DNA of 64,000 nucleotides from Methanoregula sp. UBA247 (lineage in GTDB: Archaea > Halobacteriota > Methanomicrobia > Methanomicrobiales > Methanospirillaceae): contig DADR01000039.1 in assembly GCA_002495055.1 (NCBI GenBank), positions 47,693 through 111,692 on the forward strand, given 5' to 3'. Positions 24,406 through 32,267 of this stretch are shown here, one piece after another. Below the pieces are notes generated by a model that did not search any database, had not been told where the DNA came from, and saw only the letters and a list, made by a program, of their open reading frames with translations. The position numbers and the translations under genes are program-made. Position 1 is the stretch's first letter. The number at the start of each line of letters is the position of its first letter.

Positions 24406-24549
24406 TCAGACAGCGGATACTTTTTCGATAAGTTTGAGACGTCCGGCAGCGATCAGCTCACGTGCGCAAAACTGATGAAGAGGTGAGATGTGTTCCAGGT
24501 CTTCAGCTGAGATCGAAGGAATAGAATTTTCTGGTATCAGCTTAGACAT
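24406..24549 (-). CDS. Very small protein coupled to the RHH gene
   Basis: A 47-aa protein starting MSKLIPENSIPSISAEDLEH and ending in a helix with ARELIAAGRLKLIEKV. The ATG at 24549 overlaps the stop of the upstream ribbon-helix-helix gene by 8 nt (ATGTCTAA), the usual sign of translational coupling. It may be the partner of that regulator (toxin-antitoxin-like pairs have this arrangement), but no toxin fold can be seen in 47 residues. Confidence 0.5.
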   Translation of the reverse strand: MSKLIPENSIPSISAEDLEHISPLHQFCARELIAAGRLKLIEKVSAV

Positions 24550-24742
24550 TTGGTGCCCTTCCTTCACAGGATGCGGTAGCCGGGGAACTTTGCTTGGCGG
24601 CGGGTACCCCGGTTTTTTCTTTCGATACTTTAAGGGCGCGCGATACTGCATCAGAGGCAAGGGCAGAGATATTAAGCCCCCGTGCATGTGCCCGGTCTCG
24701 TAACCCTTCCCTGAGGGTTATTGTTGTTCTTTCTTTTGCCAT
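24542..24742 (-). CDS. Ribbon-helix-helix protein, CcdA/CopG-like
   Basis: A 66-aa protein. RTTITLREGLRDRAHARGLN and ISALASDAVSRALK form the strand and two helices of the CcdA/CopG group (a basic strand followed by a helix with R-x-x-G-x-N-x-S). These are DNA-binding repressors or antitoxins. The start at 24742 follows a short divergent region shared with the plus-strand gene at 24797, so it probably controls that promoter. The C-terminal tail is polar. Confidence 0.65.
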   Translation of the reverse strand: MAKERTTITLREGLRDRAHARGLNISALASDAVSRALKVSKEKTGVPAAKQSSPATASCEGRAPNV

Positions 24743-24760
24743 GGATTTGAGTAAGATAGA

Positions 24761-24772
24761 TGCATATATATC
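24761..24772 (+). promoter_or_regulatory. TATA box for the zinc-protein gene at 24797
   Basis: TGCATATATATC lies about 25-36 nt before the ATG at 24797. With the usual archaeal spacing, transcription would begin at or just before that ATG, so the transcript would be leaderless. This supports the ATG at 24797 over the GTG at 24776. Confidence 0.5.
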
Positions 24773-24796
24773 TTTGTGGAAAATACAGAATATTAC

Positions 24797-25579
24797 ATGC
24801 TTCAAACCCCGACAGAGTTTTTATGTCGAATCACTGAAACGGGATTTGAATTGTATGGAATACCCCAAGAAACACCGTATTTAAAACAAAATAGCCTGAA
24901 TAAAGGGATATCACTTGCCGAACTTGTTGGCAATGATATTATTTTATGCAGAGGTTTCCGGGAAGAGATGTTAAAAGATTCAATACTACGACCTTTTTTT
25001 TATGACAGGTTAAAAATTCCAGGGGAATATCGCCCATTCTTTTCAATTATCAGTCCTCAATTAAACGAACTGGATTATCGTTTACAAAACTTTCACAGCA
25101 AAACACCTTTCGACGAGTTATTATCTTGCATAAAATCGGATAATTCAGATGAACCCTCATTCGATCTTCAGTATACGTATATTTCAACCGGGATAAAACT
25201 AATCGAAAAAATATCAAAAGAGAATATAAAAGATCCCTTCGACTTGCTTATTGATGCGTGGTGTGTTTTAGGGGAATTTTATCATCTTGAAGGACTGCTT
25301 TTAGCATCAAGCCTCGGGGAGAAGTTTTATAAAATTCTTCCCCCCTCCAGTCTTTGCCCTGTGTGTTTAGAACCTATGAAAGATCCGAAGGATAACCGCT
25401 TCTCAGAAATTTGTAAAAAATGCCGTCATGACGTCAAAATTGAGAAACAACGTAGTAGGAGAGGGACACCAATAATAGGGGAAAGATATTGTTCGTGTGG
25501 TTGTGGCGAGATTATCACCGGATCCGCCAATAAAAAATATGTAAATGATACGCATGGAAGAAGAAAACAAAGGAGGTAA
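24797..25579 (+). CDS. Zinc-finger protein of unknown function
   Basis: A 260-aa protein. The N-terminal 190 residues are mostly helical and not recognised. The C-terminus has two cysteine clusters, CPVCLEP with CKKCRHD (about 187-213) and YCSCGCGEII (about 231-240), ending in a basic GRRKQRR tail, suggesting nucleic acid binding. The gene is markedly more AT-rich than its neighbours and the host genes, a sign of foreign origin even within the element. It stops 5 nt before the integrase stop, converging with it. A GTG seven codons upstream is an alternative start. Confidence 0.55.
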   Translation: MLQTPTEFLCRITETGFELYGIPQETPYLKQNSLNKGISLAELVGNDIILCRGFREEMLKDSILRPFFYDRLKIPGEYRPFFSIISPQLNELDYRLQNFHSKTPFDELLSCIKSDNSDEPSFDLQYTYISTGIKLIEKISKENIKDPFDLLIDAWCVLGEFYHLEGLLLASSLGEKFYKILPPSSLCPVCLEPMKDPKDNRFSEICKKCRHDVKIEKQRSRRGTPIIGERYCSCGCGEIITGSANKKYVNDTHGRRKQRR

Positions 25580-25583
25580 ATAG

Positions 25584-26687
25584 TTATTGCTTGCCCTGGG
25601 TCTTTTCTTCCTGGAATTTCTGGTACATTTCGTTGACCATTTCTTCCATAGATGCTGCTTTTTTTATTGCCTTAATCGTCAACCCCATACTGCACCGGTG
25701 GCAATACATAAAGTCCCCGGAGTTTAGCGTCTCGCATCGCGGGCATTTGATGGGATCGAGCGGCCGCTCACCGACTTGGTCCTTCTCAACCAGTCCGGCT
25801 TTCTGCAGGATCTTCTTCTTCACATCAGCGCCCGACAGGTGGATATAGGTGGCTGGCATATTCGATGATTTCGACCAGCCGAACATGATCCGTAATTCCA
25901 TTTCCGTGAATCCCTCACGGGCCCTATCAGTTGCCCTGGCATGGCGGAACGCGTGCGGGTGGACCCGAGTGGATACCCCGGCCCGTTTCTGCAGCAGCTT
26001 GCAAAGGTTCTGAACGGTCCGAACATTCAATCGATGTGAACCAAATCCGTACCGAGTATATGTCAGGAACAGGGGTGAGTCTGAATGACCTTTACCAGGA
26101 TGAACATTTATCCAGGCCTGCAGGTCTGGCATGCAATCAATCAACCAGAGCTCGCGGTCCCCGGTCTTACCAGATACCTTTACCATGCCTCCATATGTAT
26201 CGAACCGGACGGCACCGGTGTTCAGTGAAAGTGCTTCATCAACCCTGCAGCCTGTATCCCAAAGGAACATTACCAGGGCACGGTCCCGGGTGCTATTGCA
26301 GGCATTCACAAGCTTCTGGATATCATCACGGGTAAGAGGATCCGGAAATGTGATTTTAGGTTTTTGCATTTTTTCATTCGCCGGGAAAAACCGTTTCTCT
26401 TTTTTCGGGTCAAGGAACCTGAAGAAGATCCGCAGCTCGATCATATCCCCCTGCAGCGTGCGAGGGCTGACAGTTTTACGGCGATGAATAATGAAATCTT
26501 CGATATCCCGTTTCTTGATATCTCGGGCATCTTTCATGTTCAGGAATTTCAGGAGTGTATAGACCCTCCAGGTTTTATCCCGGATGCTTGAAGGCTGGAG
26601 TTGTTTGAGTTCCTGCCGTCGGATATAGTTGGTCAGTGTTTCCCGGTTCACAGGATCTAATCCTGGTAATCGGTTCAGAAATTCCAT
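25584..26687 (-). CDS. Tyrosine recombinase (integrase) with C-terminal zinc ribbon
   Basis: A 367-aa integrase. The N-terminal SAM-like arm-binding domain (about 10-110) is followed by a catalytic domain with R148 (WDTGCRVDEA), K174 (VSGKTGDREL), H245-x-x-R248 (HPHAFRHA), W271 (FGWSKSSN) and the nucleophile Y281 (ATYIHLSG). A C-terminal zinc ribbon follows: CPRC at 315-318 and CHRC at 329-332. It lies 49 nt from the attR core, as expected for the enzyme that inserted the element in the tRNA-Leu gene. The gene is whole, so the element could be excisable. Confidence 0.93.
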   Translation of the reverse strand: MEFLNRLPGLDPVNRETLTNYIRRQELKQLQPSSIRDKTWRVYTLLKFLNMKDARDIKKRDIEDFIIHRRKTVSPRTLQGDMIELRIFFRFLDPKKEKRFFPANEKMQKPKITFPDPLTRDDIQKLVNACNSTRDRALVMFLWDTGCRVDEALSLNTGAVRFDTYGGMVKVSGKTGDRELWLIDCMPDLQAWINVHPGKGHSDSPLFLTYTRYGFGSHRLNVRTVQNLCKLLQKRAGVSTRVHPHAFRHARATDRAREGFTEMELRIMFGWSKSSNMPATYIHLSGADVKKKILQKAGLVEKDQVGERPLDPIKCPRCETLNSGDFMYCHRCSMGLTIKAIKKAASMEEMVNEMYQKFQEEKTQGKQ

Positions 26688-26736
26688 GATAAAGGGTATG
26701 CACTGACAGGTATATATTACGCCATACTATTGCATA

Positions 26737-26790
26737 AGGTTCAGGGCCTGATCTCGCAGGAGTTCTTGGGTTCGAATCCCATCCCTCGCA
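26737..26790 (+). pseudogene. tRNA-Leu 3' half, right remnant of the split tRNA (with attR core)
   Basis: From the AGGTTCAGGG core (26737-26746) the sequence continues as the 3' part of a leucine tRNA: CCTGA (anticodon stem), a long variable arm (TCTCGCAGGAGTTC), TTGGG-TTCGAAT-CCCAT (T arm, with one T-T mismatch at its base), CCCTCGC acceptor and discriminator A at 26790. The bases before the core (TTGCATA) are not tRNA. It completes the 5' half at 18908-18948. Confidence 0.85.
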
Positions 26791-27016
26791 TTGCCAGGTT
26801 TTGATCTTCCTTTGATATGTTTAGTCATTTTAATTTTCTTTTATTAGGTACTTTTAGGTAACACAATCCAGTTTTTTTATCTTATGATGCTCTCAAACTT
26901 ACTTTTCTTTATATTGTGGTTTGGCCGGATGAACAGGGTACTATGAACAAATTTTTTCAAACCGGAAATTATATCCCAAGATACTTATTTACTATGAATA
27001 GCTGTAATATTAACGT

Positions 27017-27769
27017 ATGAAACAGATAGTTGCCCGGATTATTTGCGTTATCAGTATTATCCTTATTATTTCCGTATCCGGATGTGTTGCACCGTCAAAA
27101 GACAATAAAACAACATCACAGACAGGAAATTTTTTCAATCCTGACCAACCTACAACGGAGATTACCCAGACACCAGGTTACGTAACAGAAGTAACACCTT
27201 TTATTACTGCCACACCGACGAATGGATACCGCACGATTCTCCCCACAACCCTGATACCCCAGGATAAATACTGCCGTATTTATTCGACGACAAATACCTA
27301 TGCTTATAATAAGACTGCTATAGCATTTAACCTGCGAAATCCACCCATGTATATCAATTACACCGTAAAACCGTCCAATTATACCGATATTAAAGTTGTT
27401 GATTCCAAGTTGACCGGGGGAGGTGAACAAGTTCTTAAAATTGATACCTACAGTCCCTATTCCTGGTTTGAAGTCACCGTAAGAAATAGAACGGGTGGTG
27501 AGATTTATCTCCAGGATGGATTCGGAACGAGGAAGTATACTGTATATCTGAACCGGACTCTCAAGGTGCTCAAGCGGGATGACATGCAGATTGAATTCGC
27601 GGGTAACAATATTACTGCAACGGCGATGGTATGGGTAAAACCAGATGCAAATATCGATGATACATCACAATTTAATATGACAACAGACTGCACCTACTTC
27701 GACCCCAACCCCCGTGATTTTGTGCAGGTGGGGACTACATCCACACCCAGACCCACGTGGACTGCATAA
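27017..27769 (+). CDS. Secreted lipoprotein of unknown function
   Basis: A 250-aa protein with a signal peptide (IICVISIILIISVSGC) ending in a lipobox-like SGC, where C23 could carry a lipid. A Thr/Pro-rich linker follows (about 30-80), then a beta-rich domain (about 85-230) with FNLRNPPMYINYTVKPSNYT and WFEVTVRNRTGGEIY. This type of surface lipoprotein is common in Methanomicrobiales. No function is known. It lies just outside the integrated element. Confidence 0.7.
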   Translation: MKQIVARIICVISIILIISVSGCVAPSKDNKTTSQTGNFFNPDQPTTEITQTPGYVTEVTPFITATPTNGYRTILPTTLIPQDKYCRIYSTTNTYAYNKTAIAFNLRNPPMYINYTVKPSNYTDIKVVDSKLTGGGEQVLKIDTYSPYSWFEVTVRNRTGGEIYLQDGFGTRKYTVYLNRTLKVLKRDDMQIEFAGNNITATAMVWVKPDANIDDTSQFNMTTDCTYFDPNPRDFVQVGTTSTPRPTWTA

Positions 27770-27914
27770 TCTGATCGATGTCGATAAATCTTTTTTTAGT
27801 TTTATTCCGATATCCTTGTTTTTCCTTCGGGCAGTATTCTATCTCTATCGTTGAACGGTGAGGTATTTATGCGATGAAAGCAATTTTAGTAAGGCAGACA
27901 GCCAAAAATTCCGA

Positions 27915-27986
27915 GTCCCGGTGGGGTAGTGGACATCCTAGAAGATTGCGGATCTTTTGACCCGGGTTCAAGTCCCGGCCGGGGCG
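27915..27986 (+). tRNA. tRNA-Arg (anticodon GCG)
   Basis: A 72-nt tRNA: acceptor GTCCCGG with CCGGGGC (one G-T pair), discriminator G at 27986, D arm around GGGTAGTGGAC, anticodon stem GAAGA/TCTTT with loop TTGCGGA (anticodon GCG, arginine), and T arm CCGGG-TTCAAGT-CCCGG. No CCA is encoded. Fold by eye; the D stem is weak. Confidence 0.85.
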
Positions 27987-28125
27987 TACCTCATTCCACG
28001 TTAAAACCTCTATCCATTTGATTATGATAATCGTTTATTGATATAAATAGAACAATGATATTAAAATAAAAAGACCTCTGTAATGCAGATCCTTTTTTAA
28101 GTAAATCGCGCAAACGAATTTCATA

Positions 28126-28362
28126 ATGTCAAAGAAAATAAAAGGAGTAATTTATTTATTAATTGGATTTTTTTTGGTAATTCTATTTTTAGAAACTATT
28201 TATAGTTTTTTTTATCAATCACTATCCCTACAAATAAATCCACACTCTGGCGCAATATACCTTCAAGCAATTGCATTTCTTGAACCGAATAATTTGATTA
28301 TAATTATGTCGATATTATTTTTTGTTGGAATTATGCTTGTCGCACTCTTTGAAGAGTATTAA
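28126..28362 (+). CDS. Small protein with two membrane helices
   Basis: A 78-aa protein with a basic start (MSKKIKG) and two long hydrophobic helices (about 7-30, VIYLLIGFFLVILFLETIYS; about 52-74, LIIIMSILFFVGIMLVALF). Not recognised. It is the first of three small membrane proteins in an AT-rich patch behind tRNA-Arg, whose base composition differs from the flanking host genes. Confidence 0.55.
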   Translation: MSKKIKGVIYLLIGFFLVILFLETIYSFFYQSLSLQINPHSGAIYLQAIAFLEPNNLIIIMSILFFVGIMLVALFEEY

Positions 28363-28566
28363 AAAACCCTCAAGTTTTAATTTTCAACAATACAACCGGG
28401 GTGTACCTCTTTTCAAGTCTGAATCTCTTCTCTCATTAAATTTAATTCCTGTACGCCGCTCCTATCTGAAAACTACTCATACCAGGTTCATTCAGAATAG
28501 CGTTAAATGCCGGTAATTATTACTCACTTTCATCAATCTGATTATTTTTAAGCCCTTAACTCTTTT

Positions 28567-28577
28567 AATATAAAAAG
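28567..28577 (+). promoter_or_regulatory. TATA box of the 43-aa membrane protein gene
   Basis: AATATAAAAAG lies about 20 nt before the ATG at 28593, and a second AT-rich stretch (TTTATATC, 28578-28585) follows. The spacing points to a leaderless or nearly leaderless transcript for the small membrane protein gene. Confidence 0.4.
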
Positions 28578-28592
28578 TTTATATCTTACATT

Positions 28593-28724
28593 ATGACTTC
28601 GTTCTACGATCATGCAAAGAACGATATTGTGACATGGGCGATTCAGTTAATCCTTCTCGCTATTTTAATCCATATGGTTTTTTTTGTCATGGTTCCAGTA
28701 TTATTCGCCACAATATCTCATTAA
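28593..28724 (+). CDS. Very small membrane protein (43 aa)
   Basis: A 43-aa frame: MTSFYDHAKNDIVTWAIQ, then one long hydrophobic helix (about residues 15-40). A charged amphipathic start with a single membrane helix, a good TATA box just upstream and a closely following gene of the same type make it believable despite its size. Not recognised. Confidence 0.45.
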   Translation: MTSFYDHAKNDIVTWAIQLILLAILIHMVFFVMVPVLFATISH

Positions 28725-28752
28725 ATATAAAATTCTGATCTTTGGAGAAATA

Positions 28753-29193
28753 ATGAACTTGGCAGATAATCAAAAAATGACAGAAAAGGAAACTAACGAA
28801 ATAATAGCACTTTTTTTAAATACTCGTTGTGGATTGTTGGTTATTAGTACAATACTCGTTTTAATTCAATTTTTTTATCAAATGACATTCTCTCAACAAT
28901 TTTCAACACAAAATTTTGTATTATCTCTGTTCATTCTTGGAATTTATGGATACGCAATTTTTATTGCAGATATATTTATAGAAATTTTTCAAAGAGCCTT
29001 CCCCATTATTCATAACCAAATGCATGAGGGTATTTATAACCCACTAATTTTCGTGATTTTAACAATAATTATCATAATGGGTTTATATTCTGCTTTTGGA
29101 TTTGATGCAATAAAATCTATCTCACTTGCTTTCCTTTTGCTTGTCTTCACACATTGGCCGAGAGGCAGGCGCGCTCCGCTTTTCAAATCTTAA
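28753..29193 (+). CDS. Membrane protein with four predicted helices
   Basis: A 146-aa protein. Start ATG at 28753 follows GGAG by 7 nt; the frame is open further upstream without a site. Hydrophobic helices at about 24-42, 55-75, 96-115 and 115-135. Not recognised. The last codons (HWPRGRRAPLFKS) come from an abruptly GC-richer stretch, as if the end of the gene was exchanged or truncated by a recombination event. Confidence 0.5.
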   Translation: MNLADNQKMTEKETNEIIALFLNTRCGLLVISTILVLIQFFYQMTFSQQFSTQNFVLSLFILGIYGYAIFIADIFIEIFQRAFPIIHNQMHEGIYNPLIFVILTIIIIMGLYSAFGFDAIKSISLAFLLLVFTHWPRGRRAPLFKS

Positions 29194-29319
29194 CCTTTTT
29201 TAATTATGAATATCAAAGTCGGATGATAATTTATCAATAGAATTTCGTCTCCGTTTCTGGCACATGTATTGATCTCTAGGCAGACAATGTCTTACAACTG
29301 AAAAAAGAGCTGAATGATA

Positions 29320-30357
29320 TCACAATACAGGTTTTTGTCTAACGGCCGCAACAAGTAACTTTACACCCGCCTCAATATCTTGAGTGTCCAGAACTTCCAC
29401 GGGTGAATGAATATACCTTGTGGGGATACTTACAGTGGTACTCGGAATCCCACCTTTGGTCAGGTGGATTGCTGTTGCATCCGTAGTTCCCCCGCTCCCG
29501 ACCTCCAACTGGACCGGAATTCCCTGTGAGTCCGCAGTATCCTTCAGCCATTTCACCACTTTCCTGCTGGCAATGAGTCCACGACCGCTGCTATCAACAA
29601 TAGTGATAACCGGGCCCTTCCCCATCTCTACCGGTGCATCTTTCATTTCGATTCCCGGGTGATCACCCGGGATAGTGACATCAGTTGCAATTGCACAGTC
29701 AGGGTCAAGAGTGTACGCACTTGTCCGTGCACCTTTGAGTCCGACCTCTTCCTGGACAGTAAAAACACCAAATATTGTAAGGGGGGAGTCCATCTCTTTT
29801 AAGGCTTTTATGAGCATGGCAACACCCGCACGATTGTCAAAAGCTTTTCCTGAAACGCGGTTATAAGCAAGCTCGGTAAACTCGCGGTCGACGGTCACAG
29901 GTGTTCCAACCTCAATACCAAGATATTCTACTTCTTCGCGATTCTTTGCCCCAATGTCAATAAACATATCATCAATTTTCACTCCCTTCTTGCGCTCTTC
30001 CTCATCCATCATATGCGGAGGTTTACCGCCGATCACCCCAAAGTACTTTCCCTTTTCCCCATGCAGGATAACCCGTTGATTATAGAGTGTCGGACCATAC
30101 CATCCTCCCAGAGCAACAAACCGGATAAACCCCTTCTCATCGATATACTTCACCATGAGTCCTATCTCATCCATATGCGCAGCGAGCATCACTTTAAACT
30201 TATTGCCGCGCTTGATAGCAATCAGGTTACCGAGGGGGTCTTCCCGTATTTCATCGACATGCCCCTTGAGCTCCTTTTTAATAAATGCAAATACACTGCT
30301 TTCACTGCCCGATACACCATGTGCATCGGATAATTTTTTCAATAAATCTGTAACCAT
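29320..30357 (-). CDS. M42 family metallopeptidase
   Basis: A 345-aa aminopeptidase of the M42 family (tetrahedral, two-zinc, also annotated as glutamyl aminopeptidase or endoglucanase-like). Metal ligands seen: H in AAHMDEIG (about 60), D in FDNRAG (about 176), E-E in QEEVG (about 208), D in ATDVTIPGD (about 230), and H in YIHSPVE (about 317). It degrades peptides from the proteasome in archaea. The ATG at 30357 starts 1 nt after the aminotransferase stop; a GTG three codons upstream would overlap it. Confidence 0.9.
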   Translation of the reverse strand: MVTDLLKKLSDAHGVSGSESSVFAFIKKELKGHVDEIREDPLGNLIAIKRGNKFKVMLAAHMDEIGLMVKYIDEKGFIRFVALGGWYGPTLYNQRVILHGEKGKYFGVIGGKPPHMMDEEERKKGVKIDDMFIDIGAKNREEVEYLGIEVGTPVTVDREFTELAYNRVSGKAFDNRAGVAMLIKALKEMDSPLTIFGVFTVQEEVGLKGARTSAYTLDPDCAIATDVTIPGDHPGIEMKDAPVEMGKGPVITIVDSSGRGLIASRKVVKWLKDTADSQGIPVQLEVGSGGTTDATAIHLTKGGIPSTTVSIPTRYIHSPVEVLDTQDIEAGVKLLVAAVRQKPVL

Positions 30358-30358
30358 A

Positions 30359-31465
30359 TCAATCACTCATTATTTTTTGTATCTTTTCTAGTGCCCGGTT
30401 CAGGTTTTTCCGGGAGGTTGCATAGCTGAAACGGGCGTACTCCGGTGCATTCACTCCAAATGCTGTACCAGGTACGAGAATAATACCATTTTTTATAATT
30501 TTCTGGGTGAGTTCCGGTTTCATCGGTACAAAAGCATAGAATGCACCTTCGGGAACCGGAAATATAAATCCCAGATCCGCCAGCCCTTTGCAGATAAGGT
30601 CTCGTCGCACCTGGTATTCATTTCGCATCATGGTTACCGGACTCTGATCTCCCGTGTAGGCTGCGACAGCAGCATATTGGGAAATTGAGGTAGCACATGC
30701 CTGGCAATACTGATGCACCTTCACGCACTGCGCTACAATCTCCTCAGGAGCAGCGAGATATCCCAGTCGCCAGCCGGTCATTGCATAGGTCTTGCTTGTT
30801 GCATTAACCGTCACAACATTCTCGCCAAACCGGGCAGCGCTCCAGTGCTGTTTTCCATAGATGAAATGCTCGTATACCTCATCGGAAACAACTGTTACAC
30901 TCGCATCATTTGCATATTCAACAAGTGCCCGGATGGAGTCTTTATGTTCAACTGCTCCGGTGGGATTGGCTGGGGAATTTAAGACCATAATCCGGGCATT
31001 GTCCATCAGTGCTTTGGCATTTTCCACATCAATATGAAGGTCGCTGGTGAGTGGCATACTTACCGGTCGTCCTCCTGCCAGAGTTGCAAGAGATGCATAC
31101 GAGACAAAACCGGGGTCAGGGCAGAGCACGCGATCCCCCCCCTCGACGAGTGCCTGCATTACAATGTGAAGTGCTTCACTTGCACCGGCAGTGACAATGA
31201 GTTGATCCGGGTGGTAGGATAGTCCGTTTTCTTTTTTTAATTTTTTACAGATTGCATTTCGGAGTTCGGGAATTCCCGTATTATTCGTGTAACCGGTTTT
31301 TCCCTCCAGAATCGCTTTTATCGCTGCATCCTTAATGTGTTGGGGCGTATCAAAATCCGGTTGTCCAAGTCCAAGATTTATTGAATCCGCCCCCGCTGCT
31401 TCAAATATCCTCCGGATTCCGGATATTTCGATACCTTGTACCCGCTGTGCAAATTTCATGGTCAT
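30359..31465 (-). CDS. Pyridoxal-phosphate aminotransferase, class I/II (aspartate aminotransferase-like)
   Basis: A 368-aa fold-type I aminotransferase. Seen: the N-terminal INLGLGQPDFDTPQHI (about 29-44), NSPANPTGAV (about 160), SDEVYEHFIYG (about 195) and the PLP-lysine site NATSKTYAMTGWRLGYLAAP (about 222-241). The start at 31465 follows GAGGAGGAAAA; upstream codons in frame lack a site. The amino-acid substrate cannot be told from motifs; aspartate or aromatic amino acids are likely. It lies between hxlB and the M42 peptidase in one operon. Confidence 0.88.
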   Translation of the reverse strand: MTMKFAQRVQGIEISGIRRIFEAAGADSINLGLGQPDFDTPQHIKDAAIKAILEGKTGYTNNTGIPELRNAICKKLKKENGLSYHPDQLIVTAGASEALHIVMQALVEGGDRVLCPDPGFVSYASLATLAGGRPVSMPLTSDLHIDVENAKALMDNARIMVLNSPANPTGAVEHKDSIRALVEYANDASVTVVSDEVYEHFIYGKQHWSAARFGENVVTVNATSKTYAMTGWRLGYLAAPEEIVAQCVKVHQYCQACATSISQYAAVAAYTGDQSPVTMMRNEYQVRRDLICKGLADLGFIFPVPEGAFYAFVPMKPELTQKIIKNGIILVPGTAFGVNAPEYARFSYATSRKNLNRALEKIQKIMSD

Positions 31466-31475
31466 TTTTCCTCCT

Positions 31476-32075
31476 CTATTCGACATTGGTGTGCCGATTC
31501 TTTAGCGCATTCTCATCCGTCTGGGTGATTTCCATCAGTCGTGAGATGACTGCATCGGCAAAGATCATGGACGCTGTCTCAAAGAGTGTCCCAAGGGGTG
31601 CGAAAGATTTGTGACCCCCCATCATCTGCCGGATTTCAAATTCAGCGGCTTCATCGCCATCCACATCACGGTGGTGCTCGATTATCACGATACAGTCTGA
31701 TATTTTACCGATTCTCGATTCTGCATTTGAGGTTATAAGGCATATCTTCGCTCCAATTTCCTTTGCTGTTTCTGCAATATCAGCGACTGTTTTAGTTCTG
31801 CCAGAACCTGAGAAAACGACCATAATATCTCCCTTGTTTAATGACGGGGTGATTGTTTCCCCGACAACAAATGCCTGTAACCCAAGGTGCATGAGGCGCA
31901 TGGCAAATGCCTTTGCAACCAGACCGGATCGTCCCGCCCCCATAACATAAATCCGTTTTGCATTGAGCAGCTCTTTGATAAACTTTTCGACTTCTTCATC
32001 GGAAAGTATATTGGCGATTGCCCGAATCTTTGATGCCATCAGCCGCATCATATCCTGTACTCTATGTCTTTCCAT
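31476..32075 (-). CDS. hxlB: 6-phospho-3-hexuloisomerase (SIS domain)
   Basis: A 200-aa SIS-domain isomerase that converts 3-hexulose-6-phosphate and fructose-6-phosphate; in methanogens it works with hexulose phosphate synthase to make ribose phosphates. Seen: RIYVMGAGRSGLVAKAFAMR (about 41-60), VVFSGSGRTKTVAD (about 84-97), and the late FEIRQMMGGHKSFAPLGT. Start ATG at 32075 after GGGAAGC; the frame is open 24 codons further but that part is Cys-rich and not family-like. The next gene downstream starts 10 nt after it. Confidence 0.88.
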   Translation of the reverse strand: MERHRVQDMMRLMASKIRAIANILSDEEVEKFIKELLNAKRIYVMGAGRSGLVAKAFAMRLMHLGLQAFVVGETITPSLNKGDIMVVFSGSGRTKTVADIAETAKEIGAKICLITSNAESRIGKISDCIVIIEHHRDVDGDEAAEFEIRQMMGGHKSFAPLGTLFETASMIFADAVISRLMEITQTDENALKNRHTNVE

Positions 32076-32267
32076 GCTTCCCGCACAAAAGATGCATTCA
32101 CAAAGTAGATGAGAATTTCGTAGTGTTGGTTCCTTTGCCAGACACATTTTTATTACTTGGATAATACCGTCTCAATCGCTTCATGACAGAAACCGTTAAC
32201 TCTCTCCTTGTGCGGTACTACGAGATTAAAATATTTCCCGATTCAAAATCTTCCTGTCTGTTATACT

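Larger units (their letters stand above)
18939..26746. mobile_element. Integrated element of about 7.8 kb in a tRNA-Leu gene (candidate provirus or integrative plasmid)
   Basis: The borders are direct copies of AGGTTCAGGG, the anticodon-loop region of tRNA-Leu, at 18939-18948 (attL) and 26737-26746 (attR). The tRNA is split so that its 5' half is outside on the left and its 3' half outside on the right. Inside are a tyrosine recombinase next to attR, a HUH rolling-circle Rep, a signal-peptide protein with C-terminal membrane segments, two very small membrane proteins, ribbon-helix-helix and winged-helix regulators, zinc proteins and an intact tRNA-Leu(CAG). The gene set resembles that of small membrane viruses such as pleolipoviruses; an integrated rolling-circle plasmid is the alternative. 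No packaging ATPase is seen. Confidence 0.82.

Noticed and set aside
18908..26790. Trans-spliced split tRNA (as in Nanoarchaeum) instead of a tRNA broken by integration
   Set aside because: Real split tRNA halves have complementary leader sequences next to the break. The bases after the left half (TTTCCCGCCTGATCATGG) and before the right half (ACTATTGCATA) show no such pairing, and an integrase lies directly beside the right half.
28322..28516. A 64-aa frame overlapping the end of the 78-aa membrane protein
   Set aside because: No membrane or domain pattern and no ribosome binding site; starts inside another gene.
29157..29190. A tRNA-Ser-like fragment (GCCGAGAGGCAGG) at the end of the AT-rich patch
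   Set aside because: It has a D-arm-like stretch only; no acceptor, anticodon stem or T loop can be matched on either side.
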